A stretch of 35,955 nucleotides of DNA, taken from NCBI GenBank assembly GCA_037133095.1, contig JBAXOT010000019.1:1-35955 (forward strand). The letters are read 5' to 3'. The notes below the pieces were generated by a model. That model was not told the DNA's origin. It made no database searches and was given only the letters and a program-made list of their open reading frames with translations. This stretch comes from CAIMZW01 sp037133095. GTDB lineage: Bacteria > Actinomycetota > Actinomycetes > Nanopelagicales > Nanopelagicaceae. Positions 7,338-14,235 of the stretch are shown piece after piece. Every line of letters begins with the position of its first letter. Position 1 is the stretch's first letter. Position numbers and translations under genes: made by a program.

Positions 7338-7396
7338 GCATGCTCACAATCAAAGTGAAAATCACATGGATTCATCCCCGAGGTCGGAAAGTGCTA

Positions 7397-7431
7397 TTGA
7401 CATGATGTCATAATGATGTCAAAATACCGTC
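7397..7431 (+). promoter_or_regulatory. Promoter with RHH-type operator repeats
   Basis: TTGACA at 7397-7402 is followed after 17 bases by CAAAAT (7420-7425), a plausible promoter whose start would fall at about 7432, the ATG of the next gene. Overlapping it are a perfect 13-bp palindrome TGACATGATGTCA (7398-7410) and a direct repeat of ATGATGTCA at 7402-7410 and 7413-7421, 11 bp apart. Short repeats one helical turn apart over a promoter fit autorepression by the ribbon-helix-helix protein encoded just downstream. Confidence 0.6.
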
Positions 7432-7872
7432 ATGAAGATGTCAGCATTTATTGATCGCCTGTCGGGTGATTTGAGCGCCTTGGGAAAATTAGGTGGACCC
7501 GAGTTAGAGAGCGCGGTATTACGTCTCCTACCGACGCTCGAGCCAGTGCTACGTACCCGCCTTTTGGAGGCTTTTGCTGAAGTTGCCGCAGAGCTGAAGG
7601 GTCAAATCCCTGGTTCCCACATTGATGCCAGACTCAATGGTGATGACTTGGAACTTGTCCACACATTAGAAGAACACCCGGCGCCGGAGGCGCCTGCCGA
7701 CCTCAATGCTCGGGTGACGCTGCGCTTGCCAGAGGATCTCAAAACTCGAATTGAGGCCGCGGCCAGCAACGAAGGAGTTTCGCTCAACTCTTGGTTTCTC
7801 AAAGTCGGCGAACGCGGGAGTCATCAAATCAACATCGGAGGACGACAACTAAAAGGCAAGGGGAGGAGTTGA
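7432..7872 (+). CDS. Ribbon-helix-helix (Arc/HicB-like) DNA-binding protein
   Basis: A 146-residue protein. The N-terminal 75 residues form a predicted helical segment (FIDRLSGDLSALGKLGG, then LLPTLEPVLRTRLLEAFAEV) of unknown role. A proline/acid linker follows, and residues about 93-127 look like a ribbon-helix-helix fold (ARVTLRLPEDLKTRIEAAA, then SLNSWFLKV), as in Arc and HicB-family antitoxins. No HicA-like toxin gene is adjacent, so an antitoxin role is not supported; a transcription regulator of itself and the next gene is more likely. ATG 7432 sits where transcription should begin, suggesting a leaderless mRNA; ATG 7438 is an alternative. The downstream DUF4097 gene starts three bases after its stop. 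Confidence 0.75.
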   Translation: MKMSAFIDRLSGDLSALGKLGGPELESAVLRLLPTLEPVLRTRLLEAFAEVAAELKGQIPGSHIDARLNGDDLELVHTLEEHPAPEAPADLNARVTLRLPEDLKTRIEAAASNEGVSLNSWFLKVGERGSHQINIGGRQLKGKGRS

Positions 7873-7874
7873 AC

Positions 7875-8543
7875 ATGACTACATTTTCAACGAATATGTT
7901 GCGGGCTGAATCATTTGATATTTCCGACCCGGAAATAAAAATCGAATGTCGCTGGAGTGACGTGGTGGTCGTGGAATCCCCAGATTCTATGGTTCACATA
8001 GAGATAGTCGGAGAAGGGTCGAACTCAGCCGAATTTGCTGACATGGTAAATATCTCGCGGAGCGAAAATCGATTAAAAATTCAAATGGACAAACGAAACG
8101 GGCTTAAAGATTTTCTCAATCGAGGTGCTTCCCAGTTAACCCTGTTCATCAAAGTACCTTCGAGCGCCGAACTAAAAATCGAGTCAGTCTTGGGCGATGT
8201 CTTGGTGGAGCAGACTGTGGCGAGTGCCCAATTCACTACTGTCTCCGGAGATATTAAGTTTGTGAAAAGCCCTACAGGAAAGTTGTCTGTAACTTCGGTA
8301 TCCGGTGATGTGGTTGCTCATATTTCGTGCGCCAGCGAGCTATCTTTTAAAACGGTGTCAGGAGATGTCAGAGTCTTCGTGATCCCTGGCTTTGAAGTTG
8401 AGGTCGATGGAAATACCGTCTCCGGAAACTTGAATTCTGAAATTGCCCTGAACTCATCAGATGGCCAAGCAGATGGAACTGCAGAATTAGTAAAGTTGAA
8501 AGTCAATACCGTCAGTGGCGACTTCACCTTGGCCCGAAGTTAA
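7875..8543 (+). CDS. DUF4097-like beta-repeat protein
   Basis: A 222-residue protein. Its second half has five VSGD/VSGN repeats spaced about 20-30 residues (TVSGDIKF, SVSGDVVA, TVSGDVRV, TVSGNLNS, TVSGDFTL), typical of the DUF4097 beta-solenoid adhesin-like family. No signal peptide or membrane segment is visible, so it is probably cytoplasmic. The start is ATG 7875, with GGGAGGAG five bases upstream. It is paired with the upstream RHH regulator (two-base gap), and I recall this pairing as common in actinobacteria. The molecular function is unknown. Its stop overlaps the convergent SDR gene by 4 bases. Confidence 0.75.
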   Translation: MTTFSTNMLRAESFDISDPEIKIECRWSDVVVVESPDSMVHIEIVGEGSNSAEFADMVNISRSENRLKIQMDKRNGLKDFLNRGASQLTLFIKVPSSAELKIESVLGDVLVEQTVASAQFTTVSGDIKFVKSPTGKLSVTSVSGDVVAHISCASELSFKTVSGDVRVFVIPGFEVEVDGNTVSGNLNSEIALNSSDGQADGTAELVKLKVNTVSGDFTLARS

Positions 8544-9280
8544 GGCCGTCCGCCACCGTCCACCGCCATGACACCCGCGTGCATGTAAGAGGATTCGTCA
8601 GAGGCCAAGAAACTTACAGCTTTGGCAATATCGTCAACGGTTCCTATCCGTCCCGCGGGCAAATTTGCCGCCCAGGCCTTTAACGCCTCTGGTCTTGAGG
8701 TGATCCAATCCGCCATCGGCGTATCAATAAGGCCGGGACAAATGACATTGGCACGAATTCCTTGGGCACCGTAATCAACGGTAATCGAGCGAGTCAGCAT
8801 GATGACTCCAGCTTTTGCGACCGAGTAGATAGGTCGGGTCGAACTGGCGTGCAACCCGGCAGTCGAAGAGATATTTACAATTGAACCACCACCCGCGGAA
8901 ATCATCTCTGGAATGAAAGTCTTGCATGTTAAAAAAGTGCCTCGAAGATTCACGTCGATGAGAAGATCGAATTGCTCAACCGTGGTCTCAACCAATTTAT
9001 GTTCAAAGAAAACCCCGGCGGCGTTAACGAGCAAACTGGGAATTCCGAATTCATTGTGCACAAAATTACGAAGCGCAATTACTTCTTCTTCATTTCGAAG
9101 GTCGACAGCCTTTGCAATGCTGCCAGCAATTGTTGCGGATCTTGCTTTGACGGCCGACTCATTGATATCTGTGAGCGCGACTAAATACCCTTCGGATGCC
9201 AGTTTCGCCGCAATCGCGCCGCCAATCGCGCCGCCAGAGCCTGTGACAACGGCAATTGGTTTTTTAGCAGATTCGCTCAT
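8540..9280 (-). CDS. Short-chain dehydrogenase/reductase (SDR)
   Basis: A 246-residue classical SDR with a Rossmann fold. The nucleotide-binding motif is TGSGGAIGGAIA (residues 13-24), with Asp38 after beta-2 (LTDIN) favouring NAD(H). NAAG is at 86-89, the catalytic Ser139 in NISSTAG, and Tyr152 and Lys156 in YSVAK. The end is the standard MAVDGGGRP. The substrate cannot be read from sequence; sugar or hydroxy-acid oxidation would suit the divergent LacI-type regulator. The start is ATG 9280 with AGGAG six bases upstream; the same frame stays open further upstream to 9460 but crosses a strong terminator. The leader holds a structured RNA. Confidence 0.88.
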   Translation of the reverse strand: MSESAKKPIAVVTGSGGAIGGAIAAKLASEGYLVALTDINESAVKARSATIAGSIAKAVDLRNEEEVIALRNFVHNEFGIPSLLVNAAGVFFEHKLVETTVEQFDLLIDVNLRGTFLTCKTFIPEMISAGGGSIVNISSTAGLHASSTRPIYSVAKAGVIMLTRSITVDYGAQGIRANVICPGLIDTPMADWITSRPEALKAWAANLPAGRIGTVDDIAKAVSFLASDESSYMHAGVMAVDGGGRP

Positions 9281-9350
9281 TGAGACTCCTCGTTTGTGAA
9301 TAATTATGGAACTGTAGTGAGAAATTGTTACGCCTTCTTGTCGAAGGCAT

Positions 9351-9392
9351 AAAAAAAGGGTGACCGGAGCGGCACAGCCGCTGCGATCACCC
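9351..9392 (-). terminator. Strong intrinsic terminator on the minus strand, upstream of the SDR gene
   Basis: On the minus strand, bases 9392 to 9358 fold into a 16-position stem with one C-C mismatch and one G-U pair and a 3-base loop, followed at once by seven T's (9357-9351). It lies between the divergent SDR and LacI genes and 70 bases before the SDR start codon, so it either ends a small RNA or attenuates SDR transcription. It has no T-tract on the plus strand. Confidence 0.85.
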
Positions 9393-9470
9393 AGTCGCCA
9401 CGTCCCATGTATTTCTTCGAGAAGAAATATTGATTCGCAGGAATCAAATCGGGGGGTCACGGTTCGTGGC
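9351..9470 (-). ncRNA. Candidate structured small RNA or attenuator leader
   Basis: The minus strand of this gap holds a series of self-complementary elements ending in the terminator. CACG-AAC-CGTG lies at 9468-9458, a C6 run at 9456-9451, TTGATTC-CTGC-GAATCAA (7-bp stem) at 9447-9430, and ATTTCTT-CTCG-AAGAAAT (7-bp stem) at 9428-9411, followed by the terminator stem. A weak promoter is visible upstream: TTGCCA, 18 bases, AATAAA. The 5' end is therefore a guess. It could be a trans-acting RNA with an exposed C-rich patch, or a regulatory leader of the SDR gene. I do not recognise a known riboswitch. The C6 run recalls the actinobacterial 6C RNA, but that family has two C-rich loops and only one C6 run is present. 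Confidence 0.5.
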
Positions 9471-9474
9471 CTTT

Positions 9475-9490
9475 ATTGACAGGTGTCAAT
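9475..9490. promoter_or_regulatory. Perfect palindrome between SDR and LacI-type genes (candidate operator)
   Basis: ATTGACAGGTGTCAAT has 7-bp arms around a 2-base centre. It lies just upstream of the structured RNA and between two divergent transcripts, one of which encodes a LacI-type repressor. LacI operators are palindromes of this size but usually have a CG centre, so assignment to this regulator is inference. Confidence 0.45.
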
Positions 9491-9615
9491 GATATTGGCA
9501 ATTTCGGTCTCAGGAGTAGGAGTGCTGCCTATTCTTTTCATAACGGTTACATAACGAAACCCTGGAAATGAAACTTCGGTCTAACCCCGTGAGCGAGATG
9601 GGCTAGGGTCAATAA

Positions 9616-10653
9616 GTGGTCAAGCGCTCCGAAGTGGCAAAAGCGGCAGGGGTTTCTGAGAGCACGATTTCTTACGTAATAACTGGTTCGAAGCCAATTT
9701 CTGAGGCAACAAAACGTCGCGTCCTAAAGGTCATGGATGAGATGGGATACAAGCCAAACGCTATGGCAAAGGCGCTGCGCAGCGGCAGTAGTCGAATGAT
9801 TGCCTTGCTCTTCGCCGTCTCGGACCATGGAATTAACGATGGCGATATCAGTTATGTGCTCGGCGCTGCAGATGAGGCACGAAAATATGGCTATCACCTC
9901 ATTCTCTGGCCGGCGTACGACCGGGAGATCGAAGATGCGATTTTGCAAGCACAATCTGGATTATTGGATGGCATCGTCTTGATGGAGATTCGAATGGCCG
10001 ATGCCAGAGTAGAACTTCTTCATCGCCTCAAGATTCCGGTTGGACTAATTGGACGAACTGCCGATTATGAAGATGAAATTTATGCCGATCGTGATTTCGA
10101 GGCGGCAGAGAATGTGGCATTCGAAGAATTAGTTCGCCTGGGACACAAGAAGATTATTTTTCTGAGCACGACGGCAAAACAGTTTCGAGATGGGTTCGGT
10201 GCGATCGTACGTGGAGAAAACGCAGCCAAGCATCTGGGAAAGAAATATGGCGTAACAGTTCACATCGTCCACGCCAGTAACTCCATCGAATCAGGGATGA
10301 AGGCCGCCGAACAATTCGCCGAAAAATATCAAGATATCACCGGGATAATTAGTTTGAACTCTGAGGCTGTTATTGGATTCTCGCGCGGAATTCAGAAGTT
10401 GGGTTTTAGGGTGCCAAAGGATGTCTCGATAATTTGCATCGACACAATCGAACAAGGCGCATTGGATGCGGAACCAAGTATGACCACCGTAAGTCCACCG
10501 GCGGCTGAGATCGGCGCTGCCGCAGTTCGAGGACTTATAAAAAGCTTGCGCTCTGAGGTCGATGAAAAATCGGAGAAGTTATTTGTCGGCAAACTTGTGA
10601 GCCGAGAATCGACGGCTCTTGCTCCGAAATCAAAATCTGTAGCCAATAAATAG
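9616..10653 (+). CDS. LacI-family transcriptional regulator
   Basis: A 345-residue repressor-type protein. The N-terminal helix-turn-helix and hinge helix are clear (SEVAKAAGVSESTISYVITG, then NAMAKALRSG at residues 55-64). A periplasmic-binding-protein-like sensor domain follows, with the usual IALLFAV, GIVLMEIR, GHKKIIFLS and DVSIICIDTIEQGA landmarks. The ligand is probably a sugar or related metabolite but is not readable. GTG 9616 gives a full-length head; its ribosome site is weak. It is divergent from the SDR gene, which it may control together with itself. The stop is followed after one base by a bidirectional terminator. Confidence 0.92.
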   Translation: MVKRSEVAKAAGVSESTISYVITGSKPISEATKRRVLKVMDEMGYKPNAMAKALRSGSSRMIALLFAVSDHGINDGDISYVLGAADEARKYGYHLILWPAYDREIEDAILQAQSGLLDGIVLMEIRMADARVELLHRLKIPVGLIGRTADYEDEIYADRDFEAAENVAFEELVRLGHKKIIFLSTTAKQFRDGFGAIVRGENAAKHLGKKYGVTVHIVHASNSIESGMKAAEQFAEKYQDITGIISLNSEAVIGFSRGIQKLGFRVPKDVSIICIDTIEQGALDAEPSMTTVSPPAAEIGAAAVRGLIKSLRSEVDEKSEKLFVGKLVSRESTALAPKSKSVANK

Positions 10654-10654
10654 A

Positions 10655-10690
10655 AATTGACCTGGCCCTCTTTCGAGAACCAGGTCAATT
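10655..10690. terminator. Bidirectional terminator between LacI-type and phosphoesterase genes
   Basis: AATTGACCTGG (10655-10665) pairs perfectly with CCAGGTCAATT (10680-10690) across a 14-base loop. It sits in the 55-base gap between convergent genes, with T-rich DNA on both outer sides. Confidence 0.8.
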
Positions 10691-10708
10691 ATTTCTAGTT
10701 TTATCTTT

Positions 10709-12493
10709 TTAGCTTGACTTCTTCACCACTGTAAGAGCTGCGGAAAGATTCTTAACTGCAGCATCTCGGCTAGTCAACGGTGCAACCTTGAATCTTGCCT
10801 CGATTGTAGCAAGAATTGATGTGGTGTCATAGGAGGTGTGGTCAACGCCTGAGGCAGGTAAGCCTGCAGAGATAACCAGTGCTGGAATACGAGTACCTGG
10901 ACCCCAGATGTCGGAAACGCCTGCACCTGTAGGAGGAGTCACATGATCCCAAGCGCCACCGAATTCATCGTAAGTAACGACGATCAAAGTGTCTTTCGCA
11001 TTTGGACCTGATTCGACAGCTTTGATGAGATCCACCAAATGCATGCTGCCGGAATTTTCACCCGTATAGCCTGGGTGCTCATTCTCATTTCCAACTGGCT
11101 TGACGAAGCTGACAGGCTTCAATGTTCCAGCTTTTGCGGAAGCAATGAAGTTCTGCTCGTCTAACAAGTGAGCAGCGCGGGCTGCAGTCCCTGGGGCGTA
11201 ATTGGCATAGTAGTTAAATGGTTGGTGGTGGTATTGGAAGTTTGCATTCGGGCAATTTGGGTAAACCGCAGCAGAGTTCGTTTGCTTATCAGTGCAAGTC
11301 CCTGCGGTACTTCCATTGGTCCAGCCAAGGCCGGTTGTATTTCCATTTGCATTGTCCCAACCGCCGGAATACCAAGCCCAGTCAACGCCCTTAGCAGAGA
11401 GCGAATCTCCGATATTGCTGGAAGTCAGTGGCGGCAATTGCTTTGCAACGGGAGTGCCAGGTGAGAATGGTTGGTAGGTAGGTTGAATCGTGTTGATCGC
11501 ATAATCGCCACAAGCAGTTCCGGTTGGAATGGTTGCTGGAACACCAGCAGTCACTGCAGCGCTTGGAACAGTGCAGTACGTGGTTAAGGCACCATCTTTC
11601 GCGTACGCAGGAGCAGTGTGGAGTGGATACGTCTTTGGGGAACCATCTGGCCCAACGATGGAATGCAGGTCATTTGCTGAGTAATCAGCCAATGCTCCAC
11701 CCTCCCACTTTGGGGACTGCGCAGCAATTAGCCATTGATGATTAAGAAATGAACCGCCGAATGCAGCTTGGAAGAAATTGTCAGCCACGACGTACTTAGG
11801 AGCGGACGTTCCATTGAGGTATTGATAAATGGGAAGTTGAGTCGTGTCGTAGTAACCCATTGTTAAGCCAACGGCATCGCTGCCGGTGACGTAACGGTCC
11901 ATTTTCCCACCATCAATTTGATATTGCTCTTGGTAAAAACGGTGCACGAGATCTTCGGTGCAACCATTAGGTAGACCTGCACCAGTTACTAAACCGTGTG
12001 CCGCAAAAGATCCGGGTGCGGCGCAAGTAGTCGCGGTCGGTGCGATGTAGTTAGTTATTTTGAAAGGCGCATTAGGAAAGAGGCTGGTGAATGTAGTGGC
12101 GGTGGTGGAATCGGTGCAATTTGCGCCGCCGGCTACCGAGGTCACTAGGTTGACATCATTTTGAAGCAAGCAGGTAAATGGCTTGCCATCTTGATTTACT
12201 TGGTTGAGCGAAGTGGCCGAAGCATTCGATAAGCCATTTACTTTCTGGCCATTGACAGTGCCCCAATTTCCATAGAGGTTATCGAAGCTGTGGTTCTCTT
12301 CGTAAATTACGACGATGTGCTTGAAATTGTTAAGCGTTACCGCGGCAGGCTTTGTGGCACCTACGGCAGATTCGATGGCGCTGGGCATCAGGCCAACTCC
12401 AGTAATAAAAGCAACGAGTAAGGCCACCCCAGCTTTTTGGGAAATGGACAGATTTAGCCGATTTTTAAATATTCTCGATAAGCGCTGAATCAT
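10709..12493 (-). CDS. Secreted phosphoesterase (phospholipase C / acid phosphatase family)
   Basis: A 594-residue protein with a long signal-like N terminus: basic residues, a hydrophobic stretch at about 22-40, and predicted processing near AVGA. The PF04185-type phosphoesterase domain follows, with the metal/nucleophile region IVVIYEENHSFDNLYGNWG, the HQWLIAAQ segment, and the C-terminal metal motif VTYDEFGGAWDHVTPP. Members of this alkaline-phosphatase superfamily release phosphate or head groups from phosphate esters and phospholipids outside the cell. A role in phosphate acquisition is suggested by the nearby pst locus and Pho-like repeats upstream. Substrate specificity is not readable. 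The start is ATG 12493 with GAGAGG upstream. Confidence 0.88.
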   Translation of the reverse strand: MIQRLSRIFKNRLNLSISQKAGVALLVAFITGVGLMPSAIESAVGATKPAAVTLNNFKHIVVIYEENHSFDNLYGNWGTVNGQKVNGLSNASATSLNQVNQDGKPFTCLLQNDVNLVTSVAGGANCTDSTTATTFTSLFPNAPFKITNYIAPTATTCAAPGSFAAHGLVTGAGLPNGCTEDLVHRFYQEQYQIDGGKMDRYVTGSDAVGLTMGYYDTTQLPIYQYLNGTSAPKYVVADNFFQAAFGGSFLNHQWLIAAQSPKWEGGALADYSANDLHSIVGPDGSPKTYPLHTAPAYAKDGALTTYCTVPSAAVTAGVPATIPTGTACGDYAINTIQPTYQPFSPGTPVAKQLPPLTSSNIGDSLSAKGVDWAWYSGGWDNANGNTTGLGWTNGSTAGTCTDKQTNSAAVYPNCPNANFQYHHQPFNYYANYAPGTAARAAHLLDEQNFIASAKAGTLKPVSFVKPVGNENEHPGYTGENSGSMHLVDLIKAVESGPNAKDTLIVVTYDEFGGAWDHVTPPTGAGVSDIWGPGTRIPALVISAGLPASGVDHTSYDTTSILATIEARFKVAPLTSRDAAVKNLSAALTVVKKSS

Positions 12494-12542
12494 GGATTTT
12501 CCTCTCTAGTCAGCAACAGTCAGAGGCAAATTAACTTTTGAA

Positions 12543-12582
12543 GGTGAATTCCACACGGCTATAACTTCTAAAGTGAGTGAAT
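12543..12582 (-). promoter_or_regulatory. Possible Pho box upstream of the phosphoesterase gene
   Basis: On the minus strand ATTCACT starts at 12582 and ATTCACC at 12549, exactly 33 bases (three 11-bp units) apart; the units between are poor matches. This fits a degenerate PhoP array about 50 bases before the start codon. It is weaker than the pstC and pstS boxes. The rest of the 12494-12796 gap holds only tRNA-Arg. Confidence 0.35.
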
Positions 12583-12610
12583 AGGAGTTAGCCATTTATC
12601 TAATCAAGGG

Positions 12611-12684
12611 CGCGCCTGGCAGGAATCGAACCTGCGACAACCCGCTTAGAAGGCGGGTGCTCTATCCGACTGAGCTACAGGCGC
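12611..12684 (-). tRNA. tRNA-Arg (anticodon TCT)
   Basis: On the minus strand the acceptor GCGCCTG pairs with CAGGCGC. The D arm is AGCTCAGTCGGATAGAGC, the anticodon stem CCCGC/GCGGG closes loop CTTCTAA with TCT, and the T arm is GCAGGTTCGATTCCTGC. The discriminator is G and CCA is not encoded. Confidence 0.95.
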
Positions 12685-12796
12685 ATGAAGTGAGAGAAAC
12701 GTGGGTGGCAGTCTATCTAAAGTAAATGCCTTCCCTTAAACGCTAGCAATTGGCGCAGGTAAAACCTAGGGTTCTCCATGATTGATGGGAGTTCGC

Positions 12797-14179
12797 ATGA
12801 CTAACAATGGTGATATCTACACCGACGTACTTGCCGCCGCCGCGCGGCACGCACAAAACTGGCTGAACGAACTGCCGCATCGCGGAATCAATCCAAGACA
12901 GACCCTCGATGAGGTGAAAAACGCCTTTGGCGATGAACTGCCCAGAAGTGGCGTGGATGCCGTGGAAGTTATCGATCGTCTTGCTCTTCTCGGCGAACCA
13001 GGTTTGATGGCTATGTCCTCTGGTCGTTTTTTTGGCTGGGTGATCGGTGGCACGATGCCAGCGCCATTGGCTGCTGATTGGTTGATAAGCGCCTGGGATC
13101 AAAACTCTGGTGCCCCAACTCTCACTCCGACCGTAGTCGCACTCGAGGAAATAGCTGGCAAGTGGGTTCTGGAACTCTTTGGTCTCCCAACTTCTGCAGC
13201 CGTCGGTTTTCCTACAGGGGGACAAATGGCAAATTTTGGCGGTCTGATCGCGGGACGCGGGGAAGTCTTGGCACGTATCGGGTGGGATGTGAATACCCAA
13301 GGATTATTTGGCGCACCGCCGATTCGCACTCTCGTAAATGCTGAACGCCATGTCACCATCGATACCTCCCTTCGATATCTTGGCTTGGGAGCACCCGAAG
13401 AAGTGGCAGCAGATAGCGAAGGTCGAATTCGCATCGACGCGCTGAAGGAGGCGCTCGAGCGCGGTTCCGGTCCAACCATCTTGGCCTTACAGGCCGGCAA
13501 TATTCATTCTGGCTCGTTCGAGCCTTTCCGTGCGGCTATCGAATTGGCGCATAAACATGGTGCTTGGGTTCACGTCGATGGGGCATTTGGTCTTTGGGCG
13601 CTGGCCGCACCGGAACTTCGGCCTTTACTTGATGGCATTGAACTCGCAGATTCGTGGGGCACAGATGCACACAAGACACTTAATGTTCCTTATGACTGCG
13701 GAATTAGCATCGTGAAAAATCCAGCCGCCCTACGTCGGGCTTTTGGAGTCGAGGCGAGTTACTTACCGAGCGAGCGAGAAGAATCGCTTTGGCCGAGCGA
13801 ACGAGTCGCAGAACTTTCCAGGCGCGGACGCGGGGTGACCGTTTGGGCGGCCTTGCTCTCTCTTGGCCAGCAAGGAGTGGCCGATCTCGTCACCGGAATG
13901 GCGAACAATGCCAAGGAACTCGCCTTGGAACTTGCCAAAATCGACGGCTGCCGGGTGCTCAACGAGGTCGTCTTTACCCAAGTTTCCTTCGCATTCGAAG
14001 ACGAAGTGCGAACTCAGAAAATAGGCGCCGCCCTCATCGCCGACCATTCGATTTGGATTTCGGGCTCAGAATGGCGCGGCGAAAAGATTCTCCGCATCTC
14101 GGTCAGCAACTGGAGTACTGATTCGGCAGATCGAGTCGCAACAATCGCCGCCGTTCGAAGGGCTGCGGAAAGCAATTAA
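12797..14179 (+). CDS. PLP-dependent decarboxylase (group II)
   Basis: About 460 residues, fold type I PLP enzyme of the glutamate/aromatic-amino-acid decarboxylase superfamily. It shows FPTGGQMANF (phosphate-binding turn), the NAERHVTID segment whose His (185) stacks on the cofactor, HVDGAFG with Asp261 bound to the pyridine N, and the cofactor lysine at about 293 in TDAHKTLNVPYDCG. Substrate is not readable; L-amino acid decarboxylation to an amine is the family reaction. ATG 12797 is chosen because GGGAG lies five bases upstream; ATG 12785 or TTG 12782 would add 4-5 residues. It stands between tRNA-Arg and ettA, and no transporter or partner gene gives its role. Confidence 0.9.
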   Translation: MTNNGDIYTDVLAAAARHAQNWLNELPHRGINPRQTLDEVKNAFGDELPRSGVDAVEVIDRLALLGEPGLMAMSSGRFFGWVIGGTMPAPLAADWLISAWDQNSGAPTLTPTVVALEEIAGKWVLELFGLPTSAAVGFPTGGQMANFGGLIAGRGEVLARIGWDVNTQGLFGAPPIRTLVNAERHVTIDTSLRYLGLGAPEEVAADSEGRIRIDALKEALERGSGPTILALQAGNIHSGSFEPFRAAIELAHKHGAWVHVDGAFGLWALAAPELRPLLDGIELADSWGTDAHKTLNVPYDCGISIVKNPAALRRAFGVEASYLPSEREESLWPSERVAELSRRGRGVTVWAALLSLGQQGVADLVTGMANNAKELALELAKIDGCRVLNEVVFTQVSFAFEDEVRTQKIGAALIADHSIWISGSEWRGEKILRISVSNWSTDSADRVATIAAVRRAAESN

Positions 14180-14235
14180 AGATTGAATTCGTGAAAGTTT
14201 AGGTCTACTGAGGGCAACCACTAAGGTTTCTCACT

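Noticed and set aside
7432..7872. HicB antitoxin of a HicAB toxin-antitoxin pair
   Set aside because: Only the RHH domain resembles HicB. No small HicA-like toxin frame precedes or follows, and the partner gene is a 222-residue beta-repeat protein.
9281..9460. Upstream extension of the SDR reading frame (60 more codons)
   Set aside because: It would be translated through a strong terminator and hairpins, lacks homology to SDR N termini, and ATG 9280 has an ideal AGGAG.
9351..9470. Actinobacterial 6C RNA
   Set aside because: That family is defined by two hairpin loops each with about six C's; only one C6 run is present and it appears to lie between stems.
12743..13300. Long minus-strand frame (185 codons) inside the PLP decarboxylase gene
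   Set aside because: It is a shadow of a well-supported gene on the plus strand, with no recognisable motifs.
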